NCBI GenBank assembly: GCA_017460745.1
Contig: JAFUAL010000007.1
Coordinates: 1-55,522 of the forward strand
Direction of reading: 5' to 3'
Length of the DNA: 55,522 nt
From: Bacilli bacterium
Lineage (GTDB): Bacteria > Bacillota_I > Bacilli_A > RF39 > UBA660
Shown: positions 1-9,838 of the stretch, piece by piece
Layout of the letters: every line of letters begins with the position of its first letter
Numbering within the stretch: the first letter of the stretch is position 1
Program-made: the position numbers and the translations under genes
The notes under the pieces: generated by a model
Told to the model about the DNA's origin: nothing
The model's database searches: none
Seen by the model: only the letters and a program-made list of their open reading frames with translations

Positions 1-327
<327 letters not shown>

Positions 328-390
328 ATAAATGTTGATTAATTTGATGAACACATTATCTAAGTTTTGAAAGAACTATTCAATATATTT

Positions 391-500
391 TCTTTGTGAT
401 TATAGCGAAGAGGGTACACCTGTTCCCATCCCGAACACAGAAGTTAAGCTCTTCAACGCCGACGATAGTGGTATACGCTAAAATAGGAAATTGCAAAGAT
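391..500 (+). rRNA. 5S ribosomal RNA
   Basis: It lies about 65 bp after the 23S end, as in a usual rrn operon. The conserved core CCCATCCCGAACACAGAAGTTAAG is present (positions about 427-450). The ends TCTTTGTG and TTGCAAAGA can pair as the terminal stem. A run of T follows directly and probably ends the operon. Ends are estimated within a few bases. Confidence 0.93.
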
Positions 501-552
501 TTTTTTTATTGTAAATTAATAATAAATTTTAATATAAAAGAACTAAAATATG

Positions 553-581
553 TTGTCTAACATATTTTTTTTTTGTATAAT
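553..581 (+). promoter_or_regulatory. Promoter of the tsaE-tsaB-rimI/tsaD operon
   Basis: A -35 like TTGTCT (553-558) and a perfect -10 TATAAT (576-581) are separated by 17 bp, and lie just upstream of tsaE. This is a housekeeping sigma-A type promoter by sequence. Confidence 0.7.
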
Positions 582-598
582 GAATTAGGTGATTAGAA

Positions 599-1051
599 AT
601 GGAATATAAAATTACAACTTATAATGAGCAAGAAACATCGATGCTTGCAGAAAATATTGAATCAGAAAAATTTCCAAATATGGTTATATGTTTAATAGGG
701 GACCTTGGAAGTGGTAAAACTGTTTTTGTTAAATCTTTTGCCAATGCCCTTGGAATAGATGAGGCAATTACATCTCCAACTTTTAATATTATAAAAGAAT
801 ATCAAAATGGAGAACTTCCTCTATATCATATGGATGTTTATAGATTGGATGATGTTAAAGAAGACCTTGGCATTGAAGATTATTTTGATAAAGGTGGGGT
901 TACCATTATTGAATGGGCTGATATGATTAAAGAAAAACTTCCTGAGGAAAGATTAGATATAAAAATCAAAATAATTGATGAAAATACAAGAGTAATAGTT
1001 TTAATTCCATATGGAAAAGAATATGTAGAAATATGTGAGGCTGTTGCGTGA
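599..1051 (+). CDS. tsaE: tRNA threonylcarbamoyladenosine biosynthesis ATPase TsaE
   Basis: A 150-residue P-loop ATPase of the TsaE family, which drives turnover of the TsaB-TsaD-TsaE complex that makes the universal t6A37 modification on ANN-decoding tRNAs in the cytosol. The Walker A motif GDLGSGKT is near residue 35, SPTFN follows near residue 60, and a late EWAD motif near residue 105 is typical of the family. Length is normal. It is the first gene of an operon with overlapping cistrons: its TGA stop overlaps the GTG start of tsaB. The ATG is the only start close behind the promoter. Confidence 0.95.
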   Translation: MEYKITTYNEQETSMLAENIESEKFPNMVICLIGDLGSGKTVFVKSFANALGIDEAITSPTFNIIKEYQNGELPLYHMDVYRLDDVKEDLGIEDYFDKGGVTIIEWADMIKEKLPEERLDIKIKIIDENTRVIVLIPYGKEYVEICEAVA

Positions 1052-1686
1052 ATTATTTTTATATAGATACATCTTCAAGTTATCTATATTCTGGAATTAT
1101 ATCTAATAATAAATTAATATCAGAAGTAAAAATTAATTTTGGTAGTGAATTGTCTAAATATACTGTTAGTGAAATTCAAAAATTATTTAAAGATGCAAAT
1201 ATTAGTCCAAAGGATATTGATAAAATAATTGTTGTTTCTGGACCTGGATCTTTTACTGGAATTAGAATAGGAATGACATTTGCTAAAATATTTGCTTATT
1301 CTATGAACAAAGAAATAACTGAGATAACAAGTTTAGATGCAATGGCTAAAAGTATCAATTCTAAAAAAATAATTGTTCCACTTATTGATGCTAGACGTGG
1401 ATATGTATATGCAGAGGCAATAAAGAATGATAAAACTATTATTGAACCTCAATACATGAAACTTGAAGATTTAATAGATAAATTAAATAATTTAAATGAG
1501 GAATATATCTTTATAACAAATGATAAACAAATTAAAATAGAAAATGTTATAAGATATAATCCAGATATTTTAAATATAGTTTTATCATATGCTTCAAAAA
1601 AATCTATTAATCCTCACTTGATTGAACCAACATATTTAAAATTAACAGAAGCAGAAGAAAATTTGGGAACTAATAATGATAATTAA
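1048..1686 (+). CDS. tsaB: t6A complex dimerization subunit TsaB
   Basis: A 212-residue TsaB-type ASKHA-fold protein. The N-terminus has the phosphate-1-like motif DTSSSYLYSG and the signature VVSGPGSFTGIRIGM near residues 62-76. TsaB is the non-catalytic scaffold that pairs with TsaD in t6A synthesis. It starts at GTG inside the tsaE stop codon and overlaps the next gene by 11 bp, so the three cistrons are probably translationally coupled. Length is a little short for the family (usually about 220-240), but no core motif is missing. Confidence 0.93.
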   Translation: MNYFYIDTSSSYLYSGIISNNKLISEVKINFGSELSKYTVSEIQKLFKDANISPKDIDKIIVVSGPGSFTGIRIGMTFAKIFAYSMNKEITEITSLDAMAKSINSKKIIVPLIDARRGYVYAEAIKNDKTIIEPQYMKLEDLIDKLNNLNEEYIFITNDKQIKIENVIRYNPDILNIVLSYASKKSINPHLIEPTYLKLTEAEENLGTNNDN

Positions 1687-3109
1687 TTTAAATAAGAATG
1701 ATTTAGATTTAATCAAGGAATTAACCGAAAAATTTCCAAATGTTTTTTTATCTTATAGTATTAAAAATGATTTTGAAAATAATCCATATACTAATTATTT
1801 AATTTATTTATTGAATGATAAAGTAGTAGGATTTTTAAATTACTATGAGATATATGAAAGAATGGAAATAGTTAATTTTAATGTTTTGGATCAATTTCAA
1901 AATAAACATATTGGTTCATATTTACTTGACGAATTAATGAAAATTGCAACTTCAAAGAAAATAAAAAATATAACTTTAGAGGTAAGGATTGATAATGAGA
2001 AGGCAATTTATTTATATAAAAAATACGATTTTGTTGAAGTTGGAATTAGAAAAAATTATTATAATGGAATTGATGGTATCTTAATGGAATGCGAGATGAT
2101 TAAAATGGATGATATATATATACTTGGAATAGAATCAAGTTGTGATGAAACAAGTTTTTCAATTGTAAAAAATGGAACTATTGAAATTAGTACAGTTATT
2201 TCTAGTCAAATTGATATTCATAAAAAATTTGGAGGAGTTGTTCCGGAGATTGCAAGTCGAGCTCATATAAAAAATATTACTTATGTATTAGATGAATGTT
2301 TAAAAAAAGCAAATATGAAAATGGATGATATAACAGCAATTGCTGTTACCTATGGACCAGGTTTAATTGGAAGTTTACTAGTTGGAGTTGAATGTGCAAA
2401 GACACTTGCATTTCTTTACAATAAACCTCTTATTCCTGTGCATCATATTTCAGGACATATATATGCCAATAATTTAGTAAAAAGATTAGAATTTCCTTTA
2501 ATAGCTTTAGTTATAAGTGGAGGGCATACAGAGTTAATTTTAATGGATAAAGATTATTCATTTAAAAAACTAGGTGGAACCCTTGATGATGCGGTTGGGG
2601 AATGTTATGATAAAGTAGGTCGTGTAATTGGTGTTGAATATCCAGGTGGTCCTGTAATTGATAAACTTGCTTCTCTTGGAAAACATACATACGATTTACC
2701 AATACCACTTGATGATGATAGTTATAATTTTAGTTTCAGTGGTTTAAAAAGTGCAGTTATTAATTTAGCTCATAATGAAGAGCAAAGAGGAAATAAAATA
2801 AACAAAGAAAATCTTGCTTGTTCATTTCAAGATGTTGTAATTAAAGTTTTAACTAAAAAAACGATGAGAGCCTTAAAAGAATATAATGTTAATAATTTAA
2901 TACTAGCAGGTGGAGTTGCTGCAAATCATGGTATCAGAGAAAAGTTTAAAGAATTATGTGAAGAGAATAACATTAATTATACATTTCCAAGCATTAAGTA
3001 TTCAACTGATAATGCAGCTATGATAGCATCAAGTGGATATTATGCTTATCTTGATAATCGTTTTAGTGATTTAACTCTTAATCCTATTTCAAGTGTTGAA
3101 TTAAAGTAA
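1676..3109 (+). CDS. tsaD: RimI-TsaD fusion: N-acetyltransferase plus t6A transferase
   Basis: A 477-residue fusion. Residues about 1-143 are a GNAT acetyltransferase of the RimI type, which acetylates ribosomal protein bS18 (acetyl-CoA loop QFQNKHIGSYLLDELM near residue 80). From about residue 144 (MDDIYILGIESSCDETS) it is full-length TsaD, the catalytic subunit that moves threonylcarbamoyl to A37. The metal-binding HHISGH motif and the nucleotide-binding ISGGHTE and LAGGVAAN motifs are present. No stop or SD separates the parts, although an ATG at the junction could allow a separate TsaD product. Such fusions occur in some Firmicutes lineages. Confidence 0.93.
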   Translation: MIINLNKNDLDLIKELTEKFPNVFLSYSIKNDFENNPYTNYLIYLLNDKVVGFLNYYEIYERMEIVNFNVLDQFQNKHIGSYLLDELMKIATSKKIKNITLEVRIDNEKAIYLYKKYDFVEVGIRKNYYNGIDGILMECEMIKMDDIYILGIESSCDETSFSIVKNGTIEISTVISSQIDIHKKFGGVVPEIASRAHIKNITYVLDECLKKANMKMDDITAIAVTYGPGLIGSLLVGVECAKTLAFLYNKPLIPVHHISGHIYANNLVKRLEFPLIALVISGGHTELILMDKDYSFKKLGGTLDDAVGECYDKVGRVIGVEYPGGPVIDKLASLGKHTYDLPIPLDDDSYNFSFSGLKSAVINLAHNEEQRGNKINKENLACSFQDVVIKVLTKKTMRALKEYNVNNLILAGGVAANHGIREKFKELCEENNINYTFPSIKYSTDNAAMIASSGYYAYLDNRFSDLTLNPISSVELK

Positions 3110-3124
3110 AATTATACGTAAATG

Positions 3125-3168
3125 AAAATAAAAAATAAAGATAATTAAATATTTTTATTTTTTATTTT
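3125..3168 (+). terminator. AT-only hairpin after tsaD
   Basis: A perfect 13-bp inverted repeat (AAAATAAAAAATA and TATTTTTTATTTT) lies just after the tsaD stop. The stem has no GC pairs, so its strength as a terminator is uncertain. Confidence 0.35.
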
Positions 3169-3213
3169 ATTAATTTGATTTATAATTATATTAGATATTA
3201 AAGGTGATTAGAA

Positions 3214-4938
3214 ATGAAATATGATTATAAAACGATTGGAATTATTATTTTATCAGTTCTTGCAACTATTTTATTGGTAGTACTTTTGATTCCAAAAAAA
3301 GATGAAAATCCTGATTATTCAAATGGGGATGATGATGTTTTGCTTGTTAATATAAATGATGTTGTATTTAAATTACTTGGAGATGTAAATTATGAGTTAA
3401 ATAGTAATGAAGAATATAAGGAACCAGGATATGTTGCATATATTAAAAATGGAAGTGATTTAAAAGAATTTGTAACTATAAAAGATGATAATGTAATAGA
3501 AAATGGTCAGTATAAAATAAAGTATTATTTAGAATATGAGAATATAAAGAAAACATTAACAAGAAATATTATTGTGAAAAATACATCGACACAAGAAGTA
3601 GAAGTTGATGAAGGAGAAAATATAACTTTAAAACTAAATGGAGATGAAATAATTTACGTATTAAAAGATAATAAATATAAAGAATTAGGTGCATCGGCCA
3701 TTGATTCTAAAACAGGTGATATATCTTCTAGTATATTGATAAATGGTAAAGTTGATACTTCTATTACGGGTGAGTATACAATTACATATAGTGTAACTAA
3801 TAAATCAAATGAAACAAAACAAGTAAATAGAAAAGTTATAGTATATGATTTAGATTATAATATAGCATATGAAAAATCTAATAATAAGGTTAATATTGTT
3901 TTTACTGTTAATGACGATTATATTAAATACGTAAATATAAATGGAGAAGTAAAAAATATTTCTAAAGGAAAAAATAATTTTATAGTTGACGATAATAAAG
4001 AATATACTTTAATTATTCTTGATAAATATAATTATTCAAAAGAAGAAAAAGTAAATTTTATAAAACCGGTTATAACATGTTCAGCAACAGCTGGTACAAA
4101 GAATACTATTGTTACTGTATCAACGAATTCTACTAATATAACAAAGTATAATTATTATTTTAACAATCAAAAATATGAAAGTACTAAAACAAATTATACT
4201 ATTTCTGGTAACTATACTAATGTAAGTGTAGAGGCTATTAACTCAAATAATAATAGTAGTAAAGTAAATTGTGATGTAACTGTTGATGTTCCATATTTTG
4301 ATAGTGGTTTAAAAGAACTTAAATATAACACTTGGGATTATTATTTATATGTACCAAGTAATGTTCGTCAAAATGAGAAAAAACCTTTAATAGTATTCTT
4401 GCATGGAAGTGGAGAGAGGGGCAATAATTTAAAAAGTTTGGATGCCTATGGTTTTTCAAAATATATAAAAAGTGGTCAAACATATGATGCATTTATTTTA
4501 ATACCTCAACTTCCTAAGGGAAAATATTGGGCTAATGAAACTTCAACAACTATGGCCTTAATTAAAAAAATTGTAAATGATTATAATATTGATGAATCTA
4601 AGATAAGTTTATCGGGATTTAGTTTGGGTGCAATTGCTATACCAACTTTGATGAAACAAAATCAAAATTATTTTTCTTCAGTCGTATTAATTGCCTGTGG
4701 TGGAGATAAAAAAAGTTATGCACCATATTTTAAAAATATTCCTGTAAGATTTTATACAGGTTCTAAAGATACAAGTTTAGGAAATTCATCAAATACAAAA
4801 GCTTTTTATCAAGCAGTTAAGAAAATTAATAGTAATACAGAGTGGGTAGTATATAACAACAAACCTCATAATGTAGTTGATTTAGTTTTAAAAGATGGAA
4901 GTGTTTATAAATGGATGATAGCTCAAACTAAAAAATAA
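3214..4938 (+). CDS. Membrane-anchored surface protein: Ig-like repeats plus alpha/beta-hydrolase esterase
   Basis: 574 residues. Residues about 7-27 form one hydrophobic signal anchor (IGIIILSVLATILLVVLLI), placing the rest outside the cell. Two DUF5011/Big-like domains follow (about 55-210), each ending in a GxYxIxY strand. Residues about 360-570 are an alpha/beta hydrolase with the oxyanion motif FLHGSGERG, the nucleophile elbow GFSLGA and a late His in NKPHNV. The closest known type is an esterase/phospholipase of the dienelactone-hydrolase kind. The substrate is unknown; cell-wall or host glycan ester bonds are possible. It is probably monocistronic, with SD AAGGTGATT before the ATG. Confidence 0.8.
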   Translation: MKYDYKTIGIIILSVLATILLVVLLIPKKDENPDYSNGDDDVLLVNINDVVFKLLGDVNYELNSNEEYKEPGYVAYIKNGSDLKEFVTIKDDNVIENGQYKIKYYLEYENIKKTLTRNIIVKNTSTQEVEVDEGENITLKLNGDEIIYVLKDNKYKELGASAIDSKTGDISSSILINGKVDTSITGEYTITYSVTNKSNETKQVNRKVIVYDLDYNIAYEKSNNKVNIVFTVNDDYIKYVNINGEVKNISKGKNNFIVDDNKEYTLIILDKYNYSKEEKVNFIKPVITCSATAGTKNTIVTVSTNSTNITKYNYYFNNQKYESTKTNYTISGNYTNVSVEAINSNNNSSKVNCDVTVDVPYFDSGLKELKYNTWDYYLYVPSNVRQNEKKPLIVFLHGSGERGNNLKSLDAYGFSKYIKSGQTYDAFILIPQLPKGKYWANETSTTMALIKKIVNDYNIDESKISLSGFSLGAIAIPTLMKQNQNYFSSVVLIACGGDKKSYAPYFKNIPVRFYTGSKDTSLGNSSNTKAFYQAVKKINSNTEWVVYNNKPHNVVDLVLKDGSVYKWMIAQTKK

Positions 4939-5160
4939 ATTATAAAAAATATATTGCAATATGATATTAAATTTGATAATATTGTAAATGGTGAAGAAAA
5001 TGAAAAGATGTTTAGAAAATATACTAGATAATATTAATGGATTTAGTTTCTATTTTGTTTTTCGTTTTCTTTATTTTATTTATTACAAAGTAAACATTGA
5101 TTTCTTAATTGGAATTGATGTTTTATTTTGTATTAAAAATAGTTGTTTAAAGGAGGAAAA

Positions 5161-6441
5161 ATGAAAAAGGACAATTATTTACTTTATGATGTTAATGAAA
5201 CACCACCAGTGGGAAAGATGGTTATATTTGCACTTCAACATATACTTGCAATGTTTGGAGCGACAATTTTAGTTCCGATTCTTGTTAATAGTATGGCAGG
5301 AACAGAAGTTTTAACAATACCAGTTGCACTTTTTACTAGTGGACTTGGAACTATTATTTATTTAATTTGTACAAAAGGAAAGTCACCAGTTTATTTAGGA
5401 AGTTCATTTGCATTTATCTCACCAATTGCTTATGCCTATCTTGCGAGTGGATCGTCTGCAGTTGGTATGGGAATATTTGTAACAGGACTTGTATATATTG
5501 TATTTGCAATTTTAATTAAAATATTTGGAAAAAATTGGATTGATAAAATTTTACCACCTCTTGTTATTGGACCAATGATAATGATTATAGGGTTAGGTCT
5601 TGCTCCAAGTGCTGTATCTCAAATTGGTTTATCAGGTGATGCGATAGAAATAAAAGGCGTAATCGTTGCAGTAGTATCATTTTTAACAACTGCTCTTATT
5701 TCAACTAGAGCAAAAGGAATTTTAAAAGTTATTCCATTTTTAATAGGAATACTAGTTGGATATATTTTATCTATTATTTTAGGACTTGTAGATTTTACAA
5801 CATTAAATGATGCATCTTTCTTTAGTATTCCAAAGTTTATTTTACCTTTTAAAGACTATTCAGTAAGTTTTACTGGAATATTAACTATTGTACCAATTGC
5901 TTTAGTTACAATTGCTGAACATATTGGTGATCATATAGCACTTGGTTCAATTATAAAGAAAGATTTAGTAAAAGATCCAGGACTTGAAAAAACATTACTT
6001 GGTGATGGTTTAGCAACGGCTGTTGCAGGACTTCTTGGAGGACCAGCAAATACAACTTATGGAGAAAATACTTCAGTTGTTGGAATTACTAAAGTAGCAT
6101 CAACAAAAGTAATATTCTTAGCAGCTATTATTGCAATTGTGATTAGTTTCTTTGGTAAGATTACAGGAATACTGGCTACTATACCAAATCCCGTTTTAGG
6201 TGGTGTATCACTTCTATTATATGGATTTATAGCTGTTAATGGTTTAAAAGTTATTGTTCAAAATAAAATAGATTTTGATAATTTAAAAAATGTTATAGTT
6301 ACATCTGCTATGCTTGTTATAGGACTAGGTGGAGCAGTTATATCTATTACAACTAAAAATATTAATTTATCAATTTCTGGTATGAGTTTAGCAGCTATTG
6401 TTGGTATAATTCTTAATTTATTATTACCGGATAGTAAATAA
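5161..6441 (+). CDS. Uracil/xanthine permease, NCS2 family
   Basis: 426 residues with about 12-14 membrane segments. N-terminal FALQHILAMFGATILVPILV and the motifs PVYLGSSFAF and AEHIGDH...GDGLATAVAGLLGGPANTTYGENTSVV are hallmarks of the NCS2 uracil permease branch (UraA/PyrP), including the substrate-site AEH and the NTTYGEN loop. It imports uracil by proton symport. I start at 5161 because AAAGGAGGAAAA lies directly before it; an ATG 18 bp upstream would overlap that SD. No PyrR-type leader or riboswitch is visible in the 220 bp upstream. It fits the pyrimidine-nucleotide genes at 9839-12612. Confidence 0.9.
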   Translation: MKKDNYLLYDVNETPPVGKMVIFALQHILAMFGATILVPILVNSMAGTEVLTIPVALFTSGLGTIIYLICTKGKSPVYLGSSFAFISPIAYAYLASGSSAVGMGIFVTGLVYIVFAILIKIFGKNWIDKILPPLVIGPMIMIIGLGLAPSAVSQIGLSGDAIEIKGVIVAVVSFLTTALISTRAKGILKVIPFLIGILVGYILSIILGLVDFTTLNDASFFSIPKFILPFKDYSVSFTGILTIVPIALVTIAEHIGDHIALGSIIKKDLVKDPGLEKTLLGDGLATAVAGLLGGPANTTYGENTSVVGITKVASTKVIFLAAIIAIVISFFGKITGILATIPNPVLGGVSLLLYGFIAVNGLKVIVQNKIDFDNLKNVIVTSAMLVIGLGGAVISITTKNINLSISGMSLAAIVGIILNLLLPDSK

Positions 6442-6588
6442 GATATAGTAATTTAATTAATAAAACTTTAACTTTTATAGTTATGGTTTTATTTTTGTAA
6501 AAAAATAAATTAAGTGACAAATATATACTTTTAAGTTATAATATATCTATATTTTGGTTTGTTATCCAAAATTAAAGGAGTTGGTTGT

Positions 6589-7308
6589 ATGAACTGTTTA
6601 ATAACCGGTGCTAGTATTGGAATAGGTCAGAGTTTGGCTTTAAAACTTGCAGGTATGAATTATAATTTAATGTTAACTTATTGTAACAATGAAAATTTAT
6701 GTTTGAATTTAAAGGATTATATTATAAATAATTATGATGTAAAATGTGTGGTTAAGAAATTAGATTTAAGAGATGAGGATAATATAAAAAATATTATAGA
6801 TGAATTTAAAAATGAATTAGGGAATTTAGATATTTTAGTAAATAATGCATCTTTTTCATGTGATAACTTAATAGAGGATAAAACAAAAGAAGAATTTATG
6901 GATGTTCTTGATGTTAATTTAGTTGGAACATTCTTAATGTGTAAATATGGAAGTAGAATAATGAATAAAGATAGTTTAATTATCAATATGTCATCCACTG
7001 ATGGAATAGATACTTATAGTATATATAATATTGATTATGCAGTTAGTAAGGCTGGTATTATAGCTTTAACTAAAAGTTTAAGTTTAATATTAGATGGTAT
7101 TAGAGTTGTATCGATTGCTCCTAATTGGGTCGATACAGAGTCAACTCTTCTTATGAATCAAGACTATTTACAAAGTGAACTTAATCGAATTGGTCAAGAT
7201 AAATTAATTAAAGTAGAAACAGTTGTAAAAAAAATTATCAACATAATTGTGGATAATTCTATTGCAAGTGGAACAATAATTAGAATAGATGGTGAAGAAA
7301 ATGAATAA
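6589..7308 (+). CDS. Short-chain dehydrogenase/reductase (FabG-like)
   Basis: 239 residues with the classical SDR layout: the NAD(P)-binding glycine motif GASIGIGQ near residue 8, the NNAS motif near residue 86, an active Ser, and the catalytic YAVSK near residue 153. It is FabG-like in length, but the physiological substrate cannot be told. There is no fatty-acid-synthesis neighbour; it is coupled to the PLP enzyme downstream, overlapping it by 8 bp. The start follows SD AAAGGAG at the right spacing. Confidence 0.85.
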   Translation: MNCLITGASIGIGQSLALKLAGMNYNLMLTYCNNENLCLNLKDYIINNYDVKCVVKKLDLRDEDNIKNIIDEFKNELGNLDILVNNASFSCDNLIEDKTKEEFMDVLDVNLVGTFLMCKYGSRIMNKDSLIINMSSTDGIDTYSIYNIDYAVSKAGIIALTKSLSLILDGIRVVSIAPNWVDTESTLLMNQDYLQSELNRIGQDKLIKVETVVKKIINIIVDNSIASGTIIRIDGEENE

Positions 7309-8551
7309 AGATCTAAAAAAAATAATAGAAGAAGTAGATAATGAAATATTAAAAGATGAAAGATTTAAATTAATTGATGAAGTAGAAGATTATTATAGTG
7401 AAAAAATTATTAAGGCATTTAAAGAAGAACAATTATCAATGAGTGATTTGAATGGAACTACAGGATATGGCTATGGAGATGTAGGACGTGATAAGATAGA
7501 TAGAATATTTGCTAATGTATTAGATTCAGAAAGTGCACTTGTACGTAGTCAATTTATATCAGGAACGCATGCTTTAACAGTAACTTTATTTGGCCTTTTA
7601 AGACCATCTGATATACTTTTGTCAATTACGGGTAAACCATATGATACAATGGATGAAGTAATTGGTATAAAGGAAAATCCTAGTTCTTTAAAAGCGTTTG
7701 GAATAAATTTTGATTATATTGATTTAATAAAAGATGAATTTGATTTTGATAGTATTGAAAAATATTTAAAGACTCATAAAGTAAAAGTTATTGATATTCA
7801 AAGAAGTAGAGGATATGCTGATAGGAAAGCAATTAGTATATCTAAATTACAAAAAGTTGTAGAATTTATCCGAACAATTGATAAAGATGTAATAATTATG
7901 GTTGATAATTGTTATTGTGAGATGACAGATATAATTAATCCAACATCACCTAGTGTTGGATGTGATATAATGGTTGGTTCTTTAATTAAAAATTTAGGTG
8001 GTGGTATTGCTTCTAATGGTGCTTATGTTGCTGGAAGAAGTAATTTAGTAGAACTTGTTTCTGAAAGATTAACTGTTCCTGGACAAGGTGCTGAAGTTGG
8101 CCCAAGTGGGGATATGAACAAGCAAATTTTAATGGGACTTTATTTGGCACCATCAGTTGTTGCAAGTAGTGTAAAAACTAATATATTTGCTAGTTTAATG
8201 CTTGAAAAGTTAGGATTTTCAACTAATCCAAGTTATAAAGATGCAAGATGCGATATTGTTTTAGGAATTACTTTTAATAATCCCGATAAATTGATTAAAT
8301 TTGTAGAGGGTATTCAAGAATATAGTGCAATTGATAATTATATTAAACCAATTCCAAGTGATATGCCAGGGTACTCTGACAAAATAATAATGGCAAGTGG
8401 TAGTTTTACTCAAGGAAGTAGCATTGAGATATCATGTGATGGACCTCTTCGTCCTCCATATATTGCATATCTTCAAGGAGGACTTACTTATAAATATGGT
8501 CGCCTTGCTGTTATAAATGCTGTTAGGAAGTTATTGAATGAAAACGAATAA
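7301..8551 (+). CDS. Methionine gamma-lyase-like PLP enzyme (aluminium-resistance family)
   Basis: 416 residues of the family once named aluminium resistance protein (YnbB type), now grouped with methionine gamma-lyase-like fold-type I PLP enzymes. Visible marks are NGTTGYGYGDVGRD near residue 51, SGTHAL, an active-site Lys in MVGSLIKNLGGGIA, and the family end SCDGPLRPPYIAYLQGGLTY. The reaction is probably sulfur amino-acid lyase chemistry but is not proven for this branch. The ATG at 7301 follows SD GGTGAAGAAA and overlaps the SDR gene; the next gene overlaps its end by 14 bp. Confidence 0.85.
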   Translation: MNKDLKKIIEEVDNEILKDERFKLIDEVEDYYSEKIIKAFKEEQLSMSDLNGTTGYGYGDVGRDKIDRIFANVLDSESALVRSQFISGTHALTVTLFGLLRPSDILLSITGKPYDTMDEVIGIKENPSSLKAFGINFDYIDLIKDEFDFDSIEKYLKTHKVKVIDIQRSRGYADRKAISISKLQKVVEFIRTIDKDVIIMVDNCYCEMTDIINPTSPSVGCDIMVGSLIKNLGGGIASNGAYVAGRSNLVELVSERLTVPGQGAEVGPSGDMNKQILMGLYLAPSVVASSVKTNIFASLMLEKLGFSTNPSYKDARCDIVLGITFNNPDKLIKFVEGIQEYSAIDNYIKPIPSDMPGYSDKIIMASGSFTQGSSIEISCDGPLRPPYIAYLQGGLTYKYGRLAVINAVRKLLNENE

Positions 8552-9194
8552 ATTAAAAATTTACTATGAAGATAAATATCTTATTGTTGTTTCAAAACCA
8601 TATCATTTACTCACGATTGCAAACGAAAAAGAAAAAGAACATACCTTATATCATGAGGTATCCTTATATCTGAAAAGAAAAAATAAAAATAATCGAGTAT
8701 TTATTGTTCATAGATTAGATTATGATACATCAGGATTTATTATATTTGCTAAGGACGTTAAAACGAAAACAATACTTCAAGATAATTGGAATAAGGTAAT
8801 TCGTAAATATGTTGCTATTGTAAATGGTAAATTAGAACATGATAAAGGGATAGTTAAATCATATTTAAAAGAAACAAAAACTAATTTAGTTTATTCAACT
8901 AAAGATTCTAAAAATGGCATTGAAGCAATTACTGAATATAGAAAAATACTAGAGTATAATAATTTAACTCTTTTGGAGATTAATTTAAAAACAGGTCGAA
9001 AAAATCAAATAAGAGTTCACATGAATGATCTTGGAACTAAAATACTTGGTGATAAAAAGTATGGAATAAAAGATAAAGAAAGTAGATTATATTTACATGC
9101 TTATTATTTAAAATTTAATCACCCAATTACAGGAGAAGTAGTTGAGTTAGAAAGTGATATTCCAAAGGAATTTTTAGAAAAAATTGGAAGATAA
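8538..9194 (+). CDS. RluA-family pseudouridine synthase
   Basis: 218 residues, a compact RluA/RluD-type synthase without an S4 domain. It converts uridine to pseudouridine in rRNA or tRNA. The catalytic motif HRLDYDTSG is near residue 58, the KYVAIVNG strand follows, and TGRKNQIRVHMNDLG near residue 153 is the family C-terminal signature. The target RNA cannot be assigned. It is the last cistron of the SDR-PLP enzyme-RluA unit and is followed by a clear terminator. Confidence 0.88.
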   Translation: MKTNKLKIYYEDKYLIVVSKPYHLLTIANEKEKEHTLYHEVSLYLKRKNKNNRVFIVHRLDYDTSGFIIFAKDVKTKTILQDNWNKVIRKYVAIVNGKLEHDKGIVKSYLKETKTNLVYSTKDSKNGIEAITEYRKILEYNNLTLLEINLKTGRKNQIRVHMNDLGTKILGDKKYGIKDKESRLYLHAYYLKFNHPITGEVVELESDIPKEFLEKIGR

Positions 9195-9253
9195 ATATAA
9201 ATTTAAATTTGATTAATTGTAAAAATATACAATTAAAATTAATGAAAAAGTGT

Positions 9254-9292
9254 AAAGAAGTATGTCGAAATAAGTGAATATACTTCTTTTTT
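9254..9292 (+). terminator. Intrinsic terminator after the pseudouridine synthase gene
   Basis: AAAGAAGTAT (9254-9263) pairs perfectly with ATACTTCTTT (9280-9289), and the stem runs into a T tract. The rest of 9293-9480 holds only the probable promoter region of the next small gene. Confidence 0.75.
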
Positions 9293-9487
9293 AATAAAAT
9301 AAAACTTGAATATGCTGTGTAAATATATATGTCAAATAAAAATTGGTTGTTTTGTAAATGAATGACAAATAAATAATCATAATTGTGATAATAAATCATT
9401 ATTTTTTCTAATCGACAAAATGAATTAAAATATGTGTAAAAATATTAATTATATGATATACTCTTATATATAAAAAAGGAGAATAAT

Positions 9488-9730
9488 ATGAATAATTATG
9501 ATATAAAATATATTTTAAGAATAATTTTAAATGTTTTAATAGTTAGTTTTATTATTTATGTGGTTGCTAGATTATTTATTTTTTTACTTCCTATAATAAT
9601 AGTATTAATTGTTTTATATTATGTTTATAGAATTTATATGGAAACTAAAAATAAAGTAAAAGATAACAAAAAGGGGATTAAAGATAAAGTAATAGATGCT
9701 GAAATAATTGATGAGAAATTTGATAAGTAA
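9488..9730 (+). CDS. Small membrane protein of unknown function
   Basis: 80 residues after a good SD (AAAAGGAG). Residues about 10-50 are strongly hydrophobic and probably form two closely spaced membrane helices (IILNVLIVSFIIYVVARLFIF and LLPIIIVLIVLYYVY). The C-terminal 30 residues are charged and rich in Lys and Asp. I do not recognise a family. It stands alone between two terminators. Confidence 0.65.
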   Translation: MNNYDIKYILRIILNVLIVSFIIYVVARLFIFLLPIIIVLIVLYYVYRIYMETKNKVKDNKKGIKDKVIDAEIIDEKFDK

Positions 9731-9743
9731 TTATAATGAAAAT

Positions 9744-9776
9744 AAACTAATAATAAAATTTTACTATTAGTTTTTT
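9744..9776 (+). terminator. Intrinsic terminator
   Basis: AAACTAATA (9744-9752) pairs with TATTAGTTT (9765-9773), followed by T. It separates the small membrane protein gene from thyA. Confidence 0.7.
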
Positions 9777-9838
9777 ATTTGTAAATTTATTGAATATGAA
9801 AAATAACTTTGCTATAATGAAATATAGTTGGAGGTAAT

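Noticed and set aside
4939..5160. A pyrimidine riboswitch or PyrR attenuator before the uracil permease
   Set aside because: No PyrR-binding consensus, no terminator next to the gene and no conserved aptamer pattern could be seen.
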